This document shows, one piece after another, positions 17,201 through 25,081 of a stretch of DNA of 26,129 bases. The notes under the pieces were generated by a model that made no database searches, was not told the origin of the DNA, and saw only the letters and a program-made list of their open reading frames with translations. Position 1 is the first letter of the stretch. Each line of letters opens with the position of its first letter. The position numbers were made by a program, and so were the translations under genes. Location: IMG/VR virus record IMGVR_UViG_3300034060_000040, positions 1-26,129 of that record. One strand, written 5' to 3'. This DNA comes from a virus.

Positions 17201-19222
17201 TAGGACGCTAACCTTCCACAGTGAGTTGATTTGGTTAGCGGCATTATTAATATCAGTTGTTGACTGAAGCCACTTGTTGTTACTGATCACCTTAGAGAAG
17301 TACTTAACATCAAGTAGGGGAACAGATTGATCCAGTTCCGCATAAAAGTCAGGTGTCTTAACTGGCTTACCAGTATCAGGATCAATGTAAAACTTTGTTT
17401 CACTCTTTGCAATGTTCTCAAGAGCAGCGGCACGCTTTGCGTCATAGCCCTCAAAGATTGCCATTGCTTGCTGGGAGGAAATTCCCCTCTTAGCGGCAAC
17501 TGCTGCTACAACTTCTTCTTCCATGCGCCTGACGATGAAGGTGCGCTCGTTTACTGTGCGTGCCATAGCGTACTCATTGAGGTAAGCGGAAGACTTAACC
17601 GAATCTATCGGTGACTTACGAAGCCAGTTGGTAAGTTCGTTTAATGAAGCCTGACCGTCAGAGCCGTCCTTGACGTACAAAATACCGTTAGGTGTGCCAC
17701 GGCCAATCCAGCGGATAACCTGCACTGGGCGAGAACCGGAGACACCTTCGATGGTGTCGTACACAAAATGGCCCGTACCTTTTGTGTCAACGACAGAAGA
17801 GTTCTTAAAGGCATTGTTCTCAAACTGTGAGCGAGAGGCACCCTTGCGCCATGCGTTAGCGGCACGGACAGTGCGGGGACCTACCCGTGCACCACCACGC
17901 TCAATCATCTGCATGGGCATTTTCGCCACATCAGGAAGTAACTCTGGACGGAACGCAAGGCGCTCGTAAACTAAATCGTCACCCTTAGCAATCTGATCTG
18001 GGGTGAGACGTATACCTGCGGTAGCGGTATTTAATACTTCATCCCCAACTGGTGCAAAAACATCCACACCAAGACTTGACGCAACGGCGTCATACTGATC
18101 CATACTGTGCCTAGCAAGATCGTCCCACGATTGGGGACGGCCAGCCATAGCACCAGCAACATGAGCAGCGCCGATAGGATCGTCAATACCAATGCTGCTG
18201 AGAAGCATTCTAGTATCACGCTGGAACGGAGAACTCTTTACCCACGGATGATTGACTAGAGTGTCAGCGTTTCCATCCATTGCGGATATAAGGTTCTCTC
18301 CTTCAGCACCAAGGCGACCACTAGCCCGTGCTCCATCAACGCCAAGTTCATCAATAAGGCGAGCGTCGTCTACAAGTTCAGCACCGAAGCGTTCGATTTG
18401 ATCAAAGTTCTTAAGGGCCTGATTACTCAAGCCACCAAACTCTCCAGCCTTTGTTCCAAGGCGAATGATGTTGGTGGCTTTGCCACCAATAATTGTTGGG
18501 TCTGCTGCTACCATCCAAATGGCGTCAGCAAAACCGGAAGCAAATTGACCAACACCACCGGACTCAAAGGCTTCTTTACGTTGCTCTTCACTAAGGATAT
18601 CGAAGTCATCTGAGTACAGGATACTATCTGGGTCTTGCCTCTCACCAATGCTGGCAGCAATAGAGAAAGGGGTCTGTAACGTCGCTGCGTTAATTAACCA
18701 ACCAAGACCACCGCGAGCATTGTTGATCGCCGCATTGGCCGTAACTACCTGACCAAGACTGATATCTTGTGACTGCTCCCAGTCAAGAGTCTGAATACCA
18801 CCGGGCATAGCAGAGAATAGTGCAGCACCAAGATGGTTCATTTGCTCACTGCCCCAGTTGACAGCGTTAATGACTGACTCAGCAGCAGAAAGGGGCACAC
18901 CAGCAACAGCGCCAAGAGTCTGCTGGTAGCCGGGAACTTCGGCAAGAATGCCGCTCTCTCCACGGATCATTCCACCCATGTCGTCAGGAACAATGTTGTC
19001 CATAACATTTAAGAAAGACCCAAGAAGTGAATCATTCTCAGAAGCCTGAGGTGGCAGTTGATCTTCAATCTTCGGAACATCCGGTCGTGCTACCGGAGCC
19101 GTAACATCAAACTCAGAAGGGTCAAGACCAACTGCGGGACCCTGCCTAAAAGATGCAGAGTTGTTGATGAAATCAACAAACATGTTGGACTTCTGTTCAC
19201 CCTTAGGTTTTGCAGGAGCCAT
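14282..19222 (-). CDS. Giant putative internal virion (ejection) protein, 1646 aa
   Basis: This is the largest gene of the window. The N-terminus (residues 1-60) is Pro-rich and probably flexible. Residues 60-250 contain Gly/Ala-rich amphipathic stretches such as GVPLSAAESVINAVNWGSEQ. A long charged coiled coil lies at about 725-845 (DKIRLIEKKKTKTPKELSSL and following). A hydrophobic segment near 1135-1165 (VMLRFVSPFFPAFENSLRTW) could touch membrane. The last 350 residues are helical and charged. I see no transglycosylase, peptidase or polymerase motif. In podoviruses proteins of this size between portal and coat genes, such as T7 gp16, are ejected into the cell to form a channel; that is my inference. 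The start is ATG. Confidence 0.6.
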   Translation of the reverse strand: MAPAKPKGEQKSNMFVDFINNSASFRQGPAVGLDPSEFDVTAPVARPDVPKIEDQLPPQASENDSLLGSFLNVMDNIVPDDMGGMIRGESGILAEVPGYQQTLGAVAGVPLSAAESVINAVNWGSEQMNHLGAALFSAMPGGIQTLDWEQSQDISLGQVVTANAAINNARGGLGWLINAATLQTPFSIAASIGERQDPDSILYSDDFDILSEEQRKEAFESGGVGQFASGFADAIWMVAADPTIIGGKATNIIRLGTKAGEFGGLSNQALKNFDQIERFGAELVDDARLIDELGVDGARASGRLGAEGENLISAMDGNADTLVNHPWVKSSPFQRDTRMLLSSIGIDDPIGAAHVAGAMAGRPQSWDDLARHSMDQYDAVASSLGVDVFAPVGDEVLNTATAGIRLTPDQIAKGDDLVYERLAFRPELLPDVAKMPMQMIERGGARVGPRTVRAANAWRKGASRSQFENNAFKNSSVVDTKGTGHFVYDTIEGVSGSRPVQVIRWIGRGTPNGILYVKDGSDGQASLNELTNWLRKSPIDSVKSSAYLNEYAMARTVNERTFIVRRMEEEVVAAVAAKRGISSQQAMAIFEGYDAKRAAALENIAKSETKFYIDPDTGKPVKTPDFYAELDQSVPLLDVKYFSKVISNNKWLQSTTDINNAANQINSLWKVSVLLRLGYTQRNLAEGAMRSFAVLGMVAANPEAWGKLPSNAYYYAGARRALRGARSQEKRMKDAYDNLQATRNLITSRQTMFAEKTKAADLADKIRLIEKKKTKTPKELSSLEKMKKARKNALAEERNLKGKYFSSEVPELTDLSRQEQDLLAKIDIISRDTLSAYQTLRLKKAKRNVGGSRSNVMGYDELGEEILYAGAFEGAEGRLAALAASADRTVYQTFDAAAGRRIASLMDSPNGKKLDPKKLTPEQMTTYWDEYAIRINHRYRNDPFGRMILENKSVDDIAAWMKSPEGKNYRDQLSVTNREINDDQGLYEYINETVRRLDNELPRDTQLRQLALDHELAPGEVAAALGGRELPIITGRLDDGVPVSGMFNRTIEGVDSITGTIMKYLGTVPENKMLRHPFYKTVYNEKQKQLYAIAARQGDDMGTEAVKARINRSAHGAALKATKETMYTIDNLSNAAVMLRFVSPFFPAFENSLRTWGRIAWNNPAVIGYGNILWNIPNNLGMVYDEEGKPVERSNMLRDEGNFIVWPQPIADLMRKKFGPFTPGEALRTRQQGFNLVFPGGEWWFPGVGPMTQIPTALVLRGKPEEQEILRNAVGDEMFRQLVPSGNPNTDLIEVVAPTFVRRVKQWLGQESTDSAYLTSWNQIVEDEYISAQIEGRTLTENDMQKIKEKADRFWAFQVTAALVAPVQSSMQSRYQIERDAWNRLLDDESIPYAQKVKLFTEQYPGFDAITRAGSYNETQLQPNLATWQRITKNKDIVDDLYAIDPQLVGMFGNMGSFDDPFSYAVYGEYSSMKIGPNNTPVRRKMTPDEIVRNNEIRDGWKEYWLVRDYAEERAIQLGLSSLQVDDAKELREIMDRAAEKVSAQYPAWGEERKIYQDKLPAILQGVSKIVENADRIGDDSTVAALAEYMDIRNDIRAALKDNDDDASRKQLKEIGYAAAFKLRQQDIGFADFYDQYLYRDDFREA

Positions 19223-19223
19223 T

Positions 19224-19376
19224 TTATCCCGTCTGAGGTTTAGTAATAGAGTCTAAGAATGTGTCGCGTTCTGAGTCGTCTCCCCAGTTAATGCTGGCAA
19301 GACCCCACACCAAGCCAACATCGGATGTACCGATGCGGCTCACAACTGCGTCAACATTATCGACAAAGCGTGGCAC
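19224..19376 (-). CDS. Small protein, 50 aa, unknown
   Basis: The product, starting at GTG, reads RFVDNVDAVVSRIGTSDVGL through VWGLASINWGDDSERDTFLD to a TKPQTG end. It fills the gap between two genes exactly: two bases after one stop and one base before the giant gene's ATG, so it is probably real. It is acidic with one likely helix and has no recognised domain. The 1-2 base junctions suggest coupled translation with the giant gene. Confidence 0.55.
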   Translation of the reverse strand: MPRFVDNVDAVVSRIGTSDVGLVWGLASINWGDDSERDTFLDSITKPQTG

Positions 19377-19378
19377 TA

Positions 19379-19861
19379 CTACATCCCCTGCGAGTTGCGG
19401 AGGTGACGCACAAATCTCTTGAAACCATCTGGCGTATTGGGATCGTTAGCCATAACGAGCATCTCTGGAAGATACTTCGACAGCATCTGTGCATCCTGTG
19501 CTGCAAGTTTCTGTGTACCGGGATTCATCGGAGGTCCTTCACCGGGACCGAATGATGCACCAGCAGTGACTGGCTCATCTGGGCGTTGCGTAGGTCCGAA
19601 CAGTGGTGTAGCAGATGGACCCTGCGGAGCCTTGGCTCTGGCAGCACTACTAGCACGACCAGCGGTACGGGAGGCAGACATAGGTGCGGAGGATTGTATA
19701 TCCTCAAAGTCCTGATTCTCGCCGTAAGCCATGCCACTCATGCGAGGGTTAACTTGCTGAGGTCCACCATCGGTACGACGCGATAGAGCGCCCGGTGCTG
19801 ATACTGGTGCTGGGTTACGAGGTGTACGCATTCCACCCTGCCGTCCTTCAGCCATCTTCAT
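19379..19861 (-). CDS. Pro/Ala-rich small structural protein, unknown
   Basis: The product is about 160 aa with a long disordered Pro/Gly/Ala/Arg-rich body and a folded C-terminal helix pair (KLAAQDAQMLSKYLPEMLVM, then TPDGFKRFVRHLRNSQGM). I chose ATG at 19861, which has GAGG 6 bases upstream; TTG at 19873 and ATG at 19867 or 19855 are alternatives. It overlaps the end of the upstream gene by 14 bases. Such proteins may be portal- or head-associated; no family is recognised. Confidence 0.55.
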   Translation of the reverse strand: MKMAEGRQGGMRTPRNPAPVSAPGALSRRTDGGPQQVNPRMSGMAYGENQDFEDIQSSAPMSASRTAGRASSAARAKAPQGPSATPLFGPTQRPDEPVTAGASFGPGEGPPMNPGTQKLAAQDAQMLSKYLPEMLVMANDPNTPDGFKRFVRHLRNSQGM

Positions 19862-20126
19862 CACCATCCTCAACGTAAACTACCTGTGCGCTATGCAACT
19901 CCCCATCGGGGGTAGGTGCCTCGTACTCTTCTTCGTCCTCGTCTTCACCAGAGAACATGCCGTACTCAATACCTGTCCGAATAGTATTCTCAACAAGTCT
20001 TTCCATACGGGTAACCATGTCATCCGCAACATCGGGTGACCACGACGTACCCTCCGATACCATAGAGATACGGAGGTCAAGGTAGCCAACATGCAAACTG
20101 ATGTCACGCGAAGGTATTTTCCTCAT
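19848..20126 (-). CDS. Small acidic protein, 92 aa, unknown
   Basis: The first half (DLRISMVSEGTSWSPDVADD, then a VTRMERLVENTIRTGIEYG helix) looks folded; the second half is very acidic (EDEDEEEYEAPTP and a VEDGDEDG end). The ATG has a strong TAAGGAG site 6 bases upstream. No family is recognised. The acidic tail could pair with the basic small proteins encoded just upstream; that is speculation. Confidence 0.55.
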   Translation of the reverse strand: MRKIPSRDISLHVGYLDLRISMVSEGTSWSPDVADDMVTRMERLVENTIRTGIEYGMFSGEDEDEEEYEAPTPDGELHSAQVVYVEDGDEDG

Positions 20127-20139
20127 GCTGGCTCCTTAG

Positions 20140-20283
20140 TTACTTAGTTCCCTTACCCTTTGTGCCCTTGGTGTGAACACCGAACTTGATCTTGTCCATG
20201 TCGGACGCCTTGCTACCTGCTGCACCCTGAACGGGGGCTGCGACATTGGGCTTACCGTGCGTGCCCTTATTCGGCTGTGGCAT
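20140..20283 (-). CDS. Small basic protein, 47 aa
   Basis: The product begins MPQPNKGTHGKPNVAAPV and ends in a Gly/Lys/Thr tail (HTKGTKGKGTK). It has AAGGAG 6 bases before its ATG and lies 17 bases after the next small gene. It is probably unstructured and nucleic-acid- or virion-binding. No family is known to me. Confidence 0.6.
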   Translation of the reverse strand: MPQPNKGTHGKPNVAAPVQGAAGSKASDMDKIKFGVHTKGTKGKGTK

Positions 20284-20300
20284 TGTTTCTCCTTAGTTGG

Positions 20301-20477
20301 TTACTTACCTTTAGCGTGGTATTGCTTACTAGCCTTAACGCCCTGAGCGACAGTCTTTGCTCCGGCCTTCTTGGTCAAGTTGATCTTGGAACCATCACCG
20401 TGCTTGACAACAACCTTCTTGCCTTCTTTAACAACGGTGTGCTTCTTCTTATCTGCTGCCTTGAAAGTCTTCACCAT
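20301..20477 (-). CDS. Small basic protein, 58 aa
   Basis: The product is strongly Lys-rich: MVKTFKAADKKKHTVVKEGK, then VVVKHGDGSKINLTKKAG, ending SKQYHAKGK. The VVKEGKKVVVKHGDGSKI strand pair suggests a small beta fold. The ATG overlaps the end of the upstream 88-aa gene by 7 bases and follows AAGGAG. Its K-rich composition and KGK end match its neighbours. Function unknown. Confidence 0.6.
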   Translation of the reverse strand: MVKTFKAADKKKHTVVKEGKKVVVKHGDGSKINLTKKAGAKTVAQGVKASKQYHAKGK

Positions 20478-20737
20478 TTCTCCTTATTAGCCCAGTACGC
20501 TGCACTCATCTTGCCCTTGGCAATATTCTGTGCGTGACGAGCCTTGAAGGAAGCCTGACGCTTCGTGGGCTGCTTATCGCCAGTAACACCCTGCTGACCA
20601 AAGCGAATGGTCTTAACCTTGTCACCCTCTTTAGCCACAACAACGTGTGACTTAGTGGGGTGACTAGGTGTACGCTTGGGCTTGTTAAATCCGGCTACAC
20701 CAGCACGCTCAAGGCGTGGGTCCTTCTTACTTGCCAC
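20471..20737 (-). CDS. Small basic phage protein with SFKARHxxNIAKGKMSAAYWA signature
   Basis: The 88-aa product has SHVVVAKEGDKVKTIRFGQQ (about residues 29-48) followed by SFKARHAQNIAKGKMSAAYW near the C-terminus. I recognise this combination from a conserved small family in cyanophages and other marine phages whose function is unknown. The start is GTG (GTGGCAAGT) and overlaps the end of the 52-aa gene by 11 bases. The protein is very basic. Confidence 0.75.
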   Translation of the reverse strand: MASKKDPRLERAGVAGFNKPKRTPSHPTKSHVVVAKEGDKVKTIRFGQQGVTGDKQPTKRQASFKARHAQNIAKGKMSAAYWANKEKW

Positions 20738-20885
20738 GACCTGCTCGCATATTGTCTACGAGGTTGGGGTACTTGCGTCCAGCCTTCTTGGCAGCGGCCT
20801 TAGCCTTAGCCTTCTGTGCTGGGGTAAGAGGTGTTGACTTCTTCTTAGGGTTGGGTTTGTCCCATACCTGCTTCTTAGCGGCCAT
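20727..20885 (-). CDS. Small basic protein, 52 aa, overlapping both neighbours
   Basis: The product begins MAAKKQVWDKPNPKKKSTPL and continues TPAQKAKAKAAAKKAGRKYP, ending NLVDNMRAGRGK. It overlaps each neighbour by 11 bases. The Lys/Ala-rich middle is like a histone tail and likely binds DNA or polyanions. No family is known to me. Confidence 0.65.
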   Translation of the reverse strand: MAAKKQVWDKPNPKKKSTPLTPAQKAKAKAAAKKAGRKYPNLVDNMRAGRGK

Positions 20886-21144
20886 ACATTTCCTTGGTCT
20901 TCTTCTCGTCCTGACGCATACGCTGAAGCGCTAGTTTGTCTGCGTCACGCTGTTTTGCCTCAGCGGCCTTCTTGGCTGCCATACGACGCTCTGGAGCCTG
21001 CATACGGGTGCGTGCCATCTCACGACGCTGCGCTTCACCGGCCTTAGCAAGAACCTTTGGGCCAGAAGCGGAAGCCTTCTTGACAGGCTTGGCTGACTTC
21101 TCTTTGTACTTACCAGTAGGCTTTGGCTTCTTAACGTTAGGCAT
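20875..21144 (-). CDS. Small Lys/Arg/Ala-rich helical protein, 89 aa
   Basis: The product begins MPNVKKPKPTGKYKEKSAKP and has a long charged helix (about residues 37-88) rich in Ala, Arg, Lys and Gln. The ATG directly follows the TAA of the Cys-rich gene. It is probably a nucleic-acid- or virion-associated protein and helical throughout its C-terminal two-thirds. No family is recognised. Confidence 0.6.
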   Translation of the reverse strand: MPNVKKPKPTGKYKEKSAKPVKKASASGPKVLAKAGEAQRREMARTRMQAPERRMAAKKAAEAKQRDADKLALQRMRQDEKKTKEMYGR

Positions 21145-21276
21145 TTACTTACCCTTCGTGGCGAGAGGAGAAACGTCAGTCTTCACGTTTGGCATCTTCG
21201 TAGAGTCATCGGGATGATTCCCGTCTCCACCGGCTTTGCCAGACGTGTCAGTCCAGCATCCACAACCAATACACAT
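21145..21276 (-). CDS. Tiny Cys-rich protein, 43 aa
   Basis: The product begins MCIGCGCWTDTSGKAGGDGN and ends LATKGK. The three cysteines at positions 2, 5 and 7 could bind a metal. The ATG follows AAGGA at a normal distance; the stop abuts the next ATG (TAAATG). It is too short for a named family. Very short Cys-rich proteins in phage operons are often missed. Confidence 0.5.
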   Translation of the reverse strand: MCIGCGCWTDTSGKAGGDGNHPDDSTKMPNVKTDVSPLATKGK

Positions 21277-21285
21277 AATGATTCC

Positions 21286-23163
21286 TTAGATAGGCATACG
21301 GCGTGAAACGCCAGCGGATAGATTTGCTTCGCCTCCAGCACCTAAAGATGCCATCAGCATTTGTAGATCAGGTCTACCCCCAGCAGCCATACCAGCCTGA
21401 CCGGGAGCAACACCACGCATGAGGCCACTAGAACTCAATCCCTCAAGGTCTTCACCCGGTCCACCGGGAGGAGCCTCACCGGGGGGGCCGACCATCTCTG
21501 CGGCCTCCTCACCCATCTGCTCAACTCCCGGTGGCGGGGTCATCTCCTGCGGTGCAAACGCCTCCGATACAACCTCTTCGATTGATCGACCCTTCTGGCG
21601 TCCAAGGATAATCATTGACAGGCGAGATAGCACTTCACCGGGGTCTTGCCCCGCTTGTGCCAGCACCGGGATCGCTTGAGCGTATCCAGCCACTGCCTGC
21701 TTCAGCGCGTCTCGCATCTCTTCGATGTCTACACGCTGCTCTTCCTCGGACGCATTCAGTGCGAATGGCATCTGTCTGCGCAAGAAGTCACGCGAAATAA
21801 GGCGGTCACCACGGGCCTGAAGTCCGAAGACAAGGGCGCGGTTCGGATCAAGTCCAGCCATAAGGCCATACTGGACATCCACAGTACGGTCGCCCTTGAT
21901 GTCCTTATCGGGCTGATACTTGATCTCGTATGGTGTTCCATCTGAGTTGCCGCGTAACGTTTTAGTTTCAGAACCAAACACTGCCTCGTCTACGAGGAAT
22001 GCTTTACGCATAAGGTTCTGGAAAGTCTTAGCAAACATCGACTGCCCGGTACGGATTTGGGTGTCGAAGCCTGACATGAGAGCCTGTACACCACGACCAG
22101 TGACAGTGCTTCCGTCTACCTCACCGTTGCGTGCGTTGGGGTAACGTGATCCTTGACGTAGTTCCTGATCCAGAATGCCCTGCTGCGCGAAAGCAGCCTG
22201 TGGTACATCTAGGGGAACACGACGCACAAGGTTGCCGTTGGCTGTACGGATAACGCTATCCGGTCCAAGGGCAAGTTCTTGTGCATCAGGTGGCAGAACG
22301 ATGGGTGCCTGTACGCTCTTCTGTGCCGCTTCCAGCGATAGGAGTGCGAAGCGGGCTTTAGCGACCTGCACTGCAAGTACATCATCGAACTGACCATGTG
22401 ACTCATCATCGACACCGGGCCGTTGAGTCCACTCAATCAAGCATTCCCCGATGGGGTTCTTGACTGACTCCAGCACCACACCATTACGGGTGGGCAGGAA
22501 GAGCATATCGACCTTGCGGTCGTGGTAGCGAACAATCTCAATCAGTTCACTACCTGTGGAAGATGCCCGAATAACGGACGCCGCCTGTGGGTACATCGCA
22601 ACAAGTTCATCGCGTGACTTATAGAACGAGAAGAAACCTGCACTGATGTTGTGCCAGCGGTCCATGATCGGGTATGCACCAATGGAATCCATGAAGGTAA
22701 TCCGTGGCATACGGTTCTCTACGTCAATCTCCACCATAGCCGGTACGAAACCGTAGGTGAAGTAACGATCAGTAGCCGTGTACATCTGACGCTGCACGTC
22801 AGAGAAGTCAAGGTAACCGTTAACGATACGGGTACGCTTCTCAGCGAACTCACGGGAAGCGGAAGAGATCATCTTGCTACTGGAGCAGTTGAAGGCAGGT
22901 AGTGGAGCAAGGACCTCAGCGAGGTCACGGGCTGCCACATCGACCATGTTGGCTACAATGCCCCGGTCGAAGGGACCCTCAGGGAACAGGTCGGGGAACA
23001 CGTCACGCATACGGCCCTGACGGACAGCAAGAACGTTCTGCATACGTTGGTTGCGGTCAGCGAAGTGTGCCTTCTGCCGTGTGTATAGTGCCTGAATCTC
23101 CCGAAGGGTAGTGTTGCCACCCGGCTGATCCAAGTAATTCTCGTCACTGATGGAGATAGTCAA
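21286..23163 (-). CDS. Portal protein
   Basis: The 625-aa product directly follows terminase and precedes the structural genes. The central segment ARNGEVDGSTVTGRGVQALM (about residues 350-370), followed by FDTQIRTGQSMFAKTFQNLM, matches portal proteins of podovirus-type phages as I know them. The C-terminus (about 545-605) is Pro/Gly/Glu-rich and disordered. It should form the dodecameric DNA gate at a capsid vertex. The start is TTG with GAGGGG 6 bases upstream. Confidence 0.82.
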   Translation of the reverse strand: MTISISDENYLDQPGGNTTLREIQALYTRQKAHFADRNQRMQNVLAVRQGRMRDVFPDLFPEGPFDRGIVANMVDVAARDLAEVLAPLPAFNCSSSKMISSASREFAEKRTRIVNGYLDFSDVQRQMYTATDRYFTYGFVPAMVEIDVENRMPRITFMDSIGAYPIMDRWHNISAGFFSFYKSRDELVAMYPQAASVIRASSTGSELIEIVRYHDRKVDMLFLPTRNGVVLESVKNPIGECLIEWTQRPGVDDESHGQFDDVLAVQVAKARFALLSLEAAQKSVQAPIVLPPDAQELALGPDSVIRTANGNLVRRVPLDVPQAAFAQQGILDQELRQGSRYPNARNGEVDGSTVTGRGVQALMSGFDTQIRTGQSMFAKTFQNLMRKAFLVDEAVFGSETKTLRGNSDGTPYEIKYQPDKDIKGDRTVDVQYGLMAGLDPNRALVFGLQARGDRLISRDFLRRQMPFALNASEEEQRVDIEEMRDALKQAVAGYAQAIPVLAQAGQDPGEVLSRLSMIILGRQKGRSIEEVVSEAFAPQEMTPPPGVEQMGEEAAEMVGPPGEAPPGGPGEDLEGLSSSGLMRGVAPGQAGMAAGGRPDLQMLMASLGAGGEANLSAGVSRRMPI

Positions 23164-23173
23164 AGTGTACCCC

Positions 23174-25057
23174 TCACGCCCCTATAGGGGTCCATGCTTT
23201 TTGTGCTTCCATGTCGGCAAGATTAATTGTGTGCTGTTGTTTACGGTCCCAACCAGTAAGGAATGGGTTCTTCACATGCGTACGGTAGTTACTATTTAAG
23301 GTGATACGGTCACGGCACGCCAGTTCAGCGAACCATAGGGCCATCACAATGTCCGTCTTCTGGCTCTTACCGGCATTGGGTGACCATGTAACCAGTTGCT
23401 CAATCATGCTCTTGCACGATTCCTGCCCGTGGGTGGAGGGCAACTCAATCAAATGGTTGCCATCCTCGTAGCCATTGAACAGGGTCGTCATGGACGACAC
23501 ACCAAAGTCCGTGTCATGCTTATTGGCACCAGTAAAGTGGGGCCGAATCACCGTACCCCTGCCAGCGCAGTAGTCGTTGATCTCCCTATCGTGCACCAAG
23601 AAGCCCTGAAAGCCGTTACGTTCGATACGCCACTCACTGATACCGTACTTATCGGTCCAGTTCTTGATCACTTCACGCATAGCATCAGGGGTAATACCGG
23701 ACTTGTTGTACACATCCAGTACATAACGCTTATTAGACTGAATGTCTAGTCCGATAACCACGGCAGCGGTATGTCCAGTGGTAGCAGGGTCCAGTCCAGC
23801 GACCACAATCAGGCCATCCATGCCATTCTCACGGCAGTTCACCATGCCACGGGGCATGATTCCGGCCATACGGTTACCATTAATAGTGGCACGCACCGCA
23901 TCAGGGTGGAAGATAGTATCCTCAGAGACCTGTTGCTGCTGGTACACCATAGCCCAAGCACGCGGAGAAACCCGTCTGCGCTTCTGTGAGAGCCTAGGAC
24001 CGTCCCACTTAGGGAAGTAACCATTAGCATCTGCGGTCTGTGTGTCCTGCTTAGAGCCCGGTTCGGGCTGATTGGACTTAGGCCACAGTGTTACCCAGTT
24101 CTTAGGGTCATCAGCGAAGTCCAGAACCGCTGGCATCGACAGGTATGACCACGGTGATTCCTCATCTGGGTACCTACCGGGGTCTCTTAACTCCCTATAC
24201 AGGTCCTTAGAGGCAAGCCTCGTACCCACAACCAGCATAGAACCAGAGGCAGAGACACGGGAGATAACCTCAGACTGCAACCAGTCGATCTGCTTCTCGT
24301 ACTCATGGGCGTTAGTAAGGTCCACGCAGTCATCAAGGAGGATCAGATCGGCACGGGCACCATAGATGTGGCCCCTAATACCCAGAGCCTGCACGGTAGG
24401 GTCCTTCTCACCAGAGTCCCTAGCATTATCAGAGACATAGATCATCGTCTGGTTCCACGCCTCAGAGTCCTTGTCAAAGCCACCCATAGGGGCGTACTTG
24501 CCAATCATCTCGTCATACTTCGGGTGGGTCAGCCGGGTCTTGATAGCGTACAGCATCTTCTTAGCCATCTCAGCCGTCTTAGAGACGATGATGACACGGA
24601 TGTTAGGGTCCATACAGATGCGGTAGACCACATAGTTGATCGTGATGGAGGTCGTCTTGGCGTGCTCTGGTGGCATGTTCACCATAACCAGATCGCGCTC
24701 ACCCTTCTCAAAGACCATCGACGGGTGTACCCACACGGGGTCACGGCCCTCAATCAAGTCCACCACATTCATCATGTGAGGGAAGACTTTAGCGTCCAGA
24801 TACTTCTCAGAGAACTCAGGGAAAGGAAGTACTTCCCTCTCCTGTGGGCCAGCGGCCACACGCAGATGCTTGATCCGCTCCACAGCGGAGACAAACTCAG
24901 GGTCCTCCCTGCGCCATCTCTCATAAGTAGACCTATTACGATCCACCGCCGTCAGAGCCTGATTGATATTCAAGCCCCGCTGCATGTGCCTCAAGAAGTC
25001 CGTCTTCGCCGTAGCGATATCGGAACCGGCCTTACGCCCTGCTCCCGCCACAGTCAC
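23174..25057 (-). CDS. Terminase large subunit with N-terminal HTH
   Basis: This is a 627-aa packaging motor. Walker A is MPPEHAKTT at 128-136, Walker B DLILLDD at 237-243, a LVVGTR motif at 275-280, and the nuclease domain opens with GLDPATTGHTAA at 421-432 (Asp423). Residues about 27-55 (GLNINQALTAVDRNRSTYER and WRREDPEF) form a helix-turn-helix like that of small terminases, suggesting the subunit reads the packaging site itself. No separate small terminase is seen in the window. The start is GTG at 25057, but GTG at 25051 has AGGGAG at a better distance. A tiny basic gene lies upstream. Confidence 0.9.
   Translation of the reverse strand: MTVAGAGRKAGSDIATAKTDFLRHMQRGLNINQALTAVDRNRSTYERWRREDPEFVSAVERIKHLRVAAGPQEREVLPFPEFSEKYLDAKVFPHMMNVVDLIEGRDPVWVHPSMVFEKGERDLVMVNMPPEHAKTTSITINYVVYRICMDPNIRVIIVSKTAEMAKKMLYAIKTRLTHPKYDEMIGKYAPMGGFDKDSEAWNQTMIYVSDNARDSGEKDPTVQALGIRGHIYGARADLILLDDCVDLTNAHEYEKQIDWLQSEVISRVSASGSMLVVGTRLASKDLYRELRDPGRYPDEESPWSYLSMPAVLDFADDPKNWVTLWPKSNQPEPGSKQDTQTADANGYFPKWDGPRLSQKRRRVSPRAWAMVYQQQQVSEDTIFHPDAVRATINGNRMAGIMPRGMVNCRENGMDGLIVVAGLDPATTGHTAAVVIGLDIQSNKRYVLDVYNKSGITPDAMREVIKNWTDKYGISEWRIERNGFQGFLVHDREINDYCAGRGTVIRPHFTGANKHDTDFGVSSMTTLFNGYEDGNHLIELPSTHGQESCKSMIEQLVTWSPNAGKSQKTDIVMALWFAELACRDRITLNSNYRTHVKNPFLTGWDRKQQHTINLADMEAQKAWTPIGA
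23179..23190. other. Perfect CCCC-TATA-GGGG palindrome at the terminase-portal junction
   Basis: A 12-bp perfect palindrome overlaps the last codons of terminase (T-P-I-G), 16 bases before the portal start. It could form an mRNA hairpin between the two genes, or be a coincidence of codons. Confidence 0.35.
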
Positions 25058-25081
25058 TCCCTACTTCTTCTTAATGGTCCC

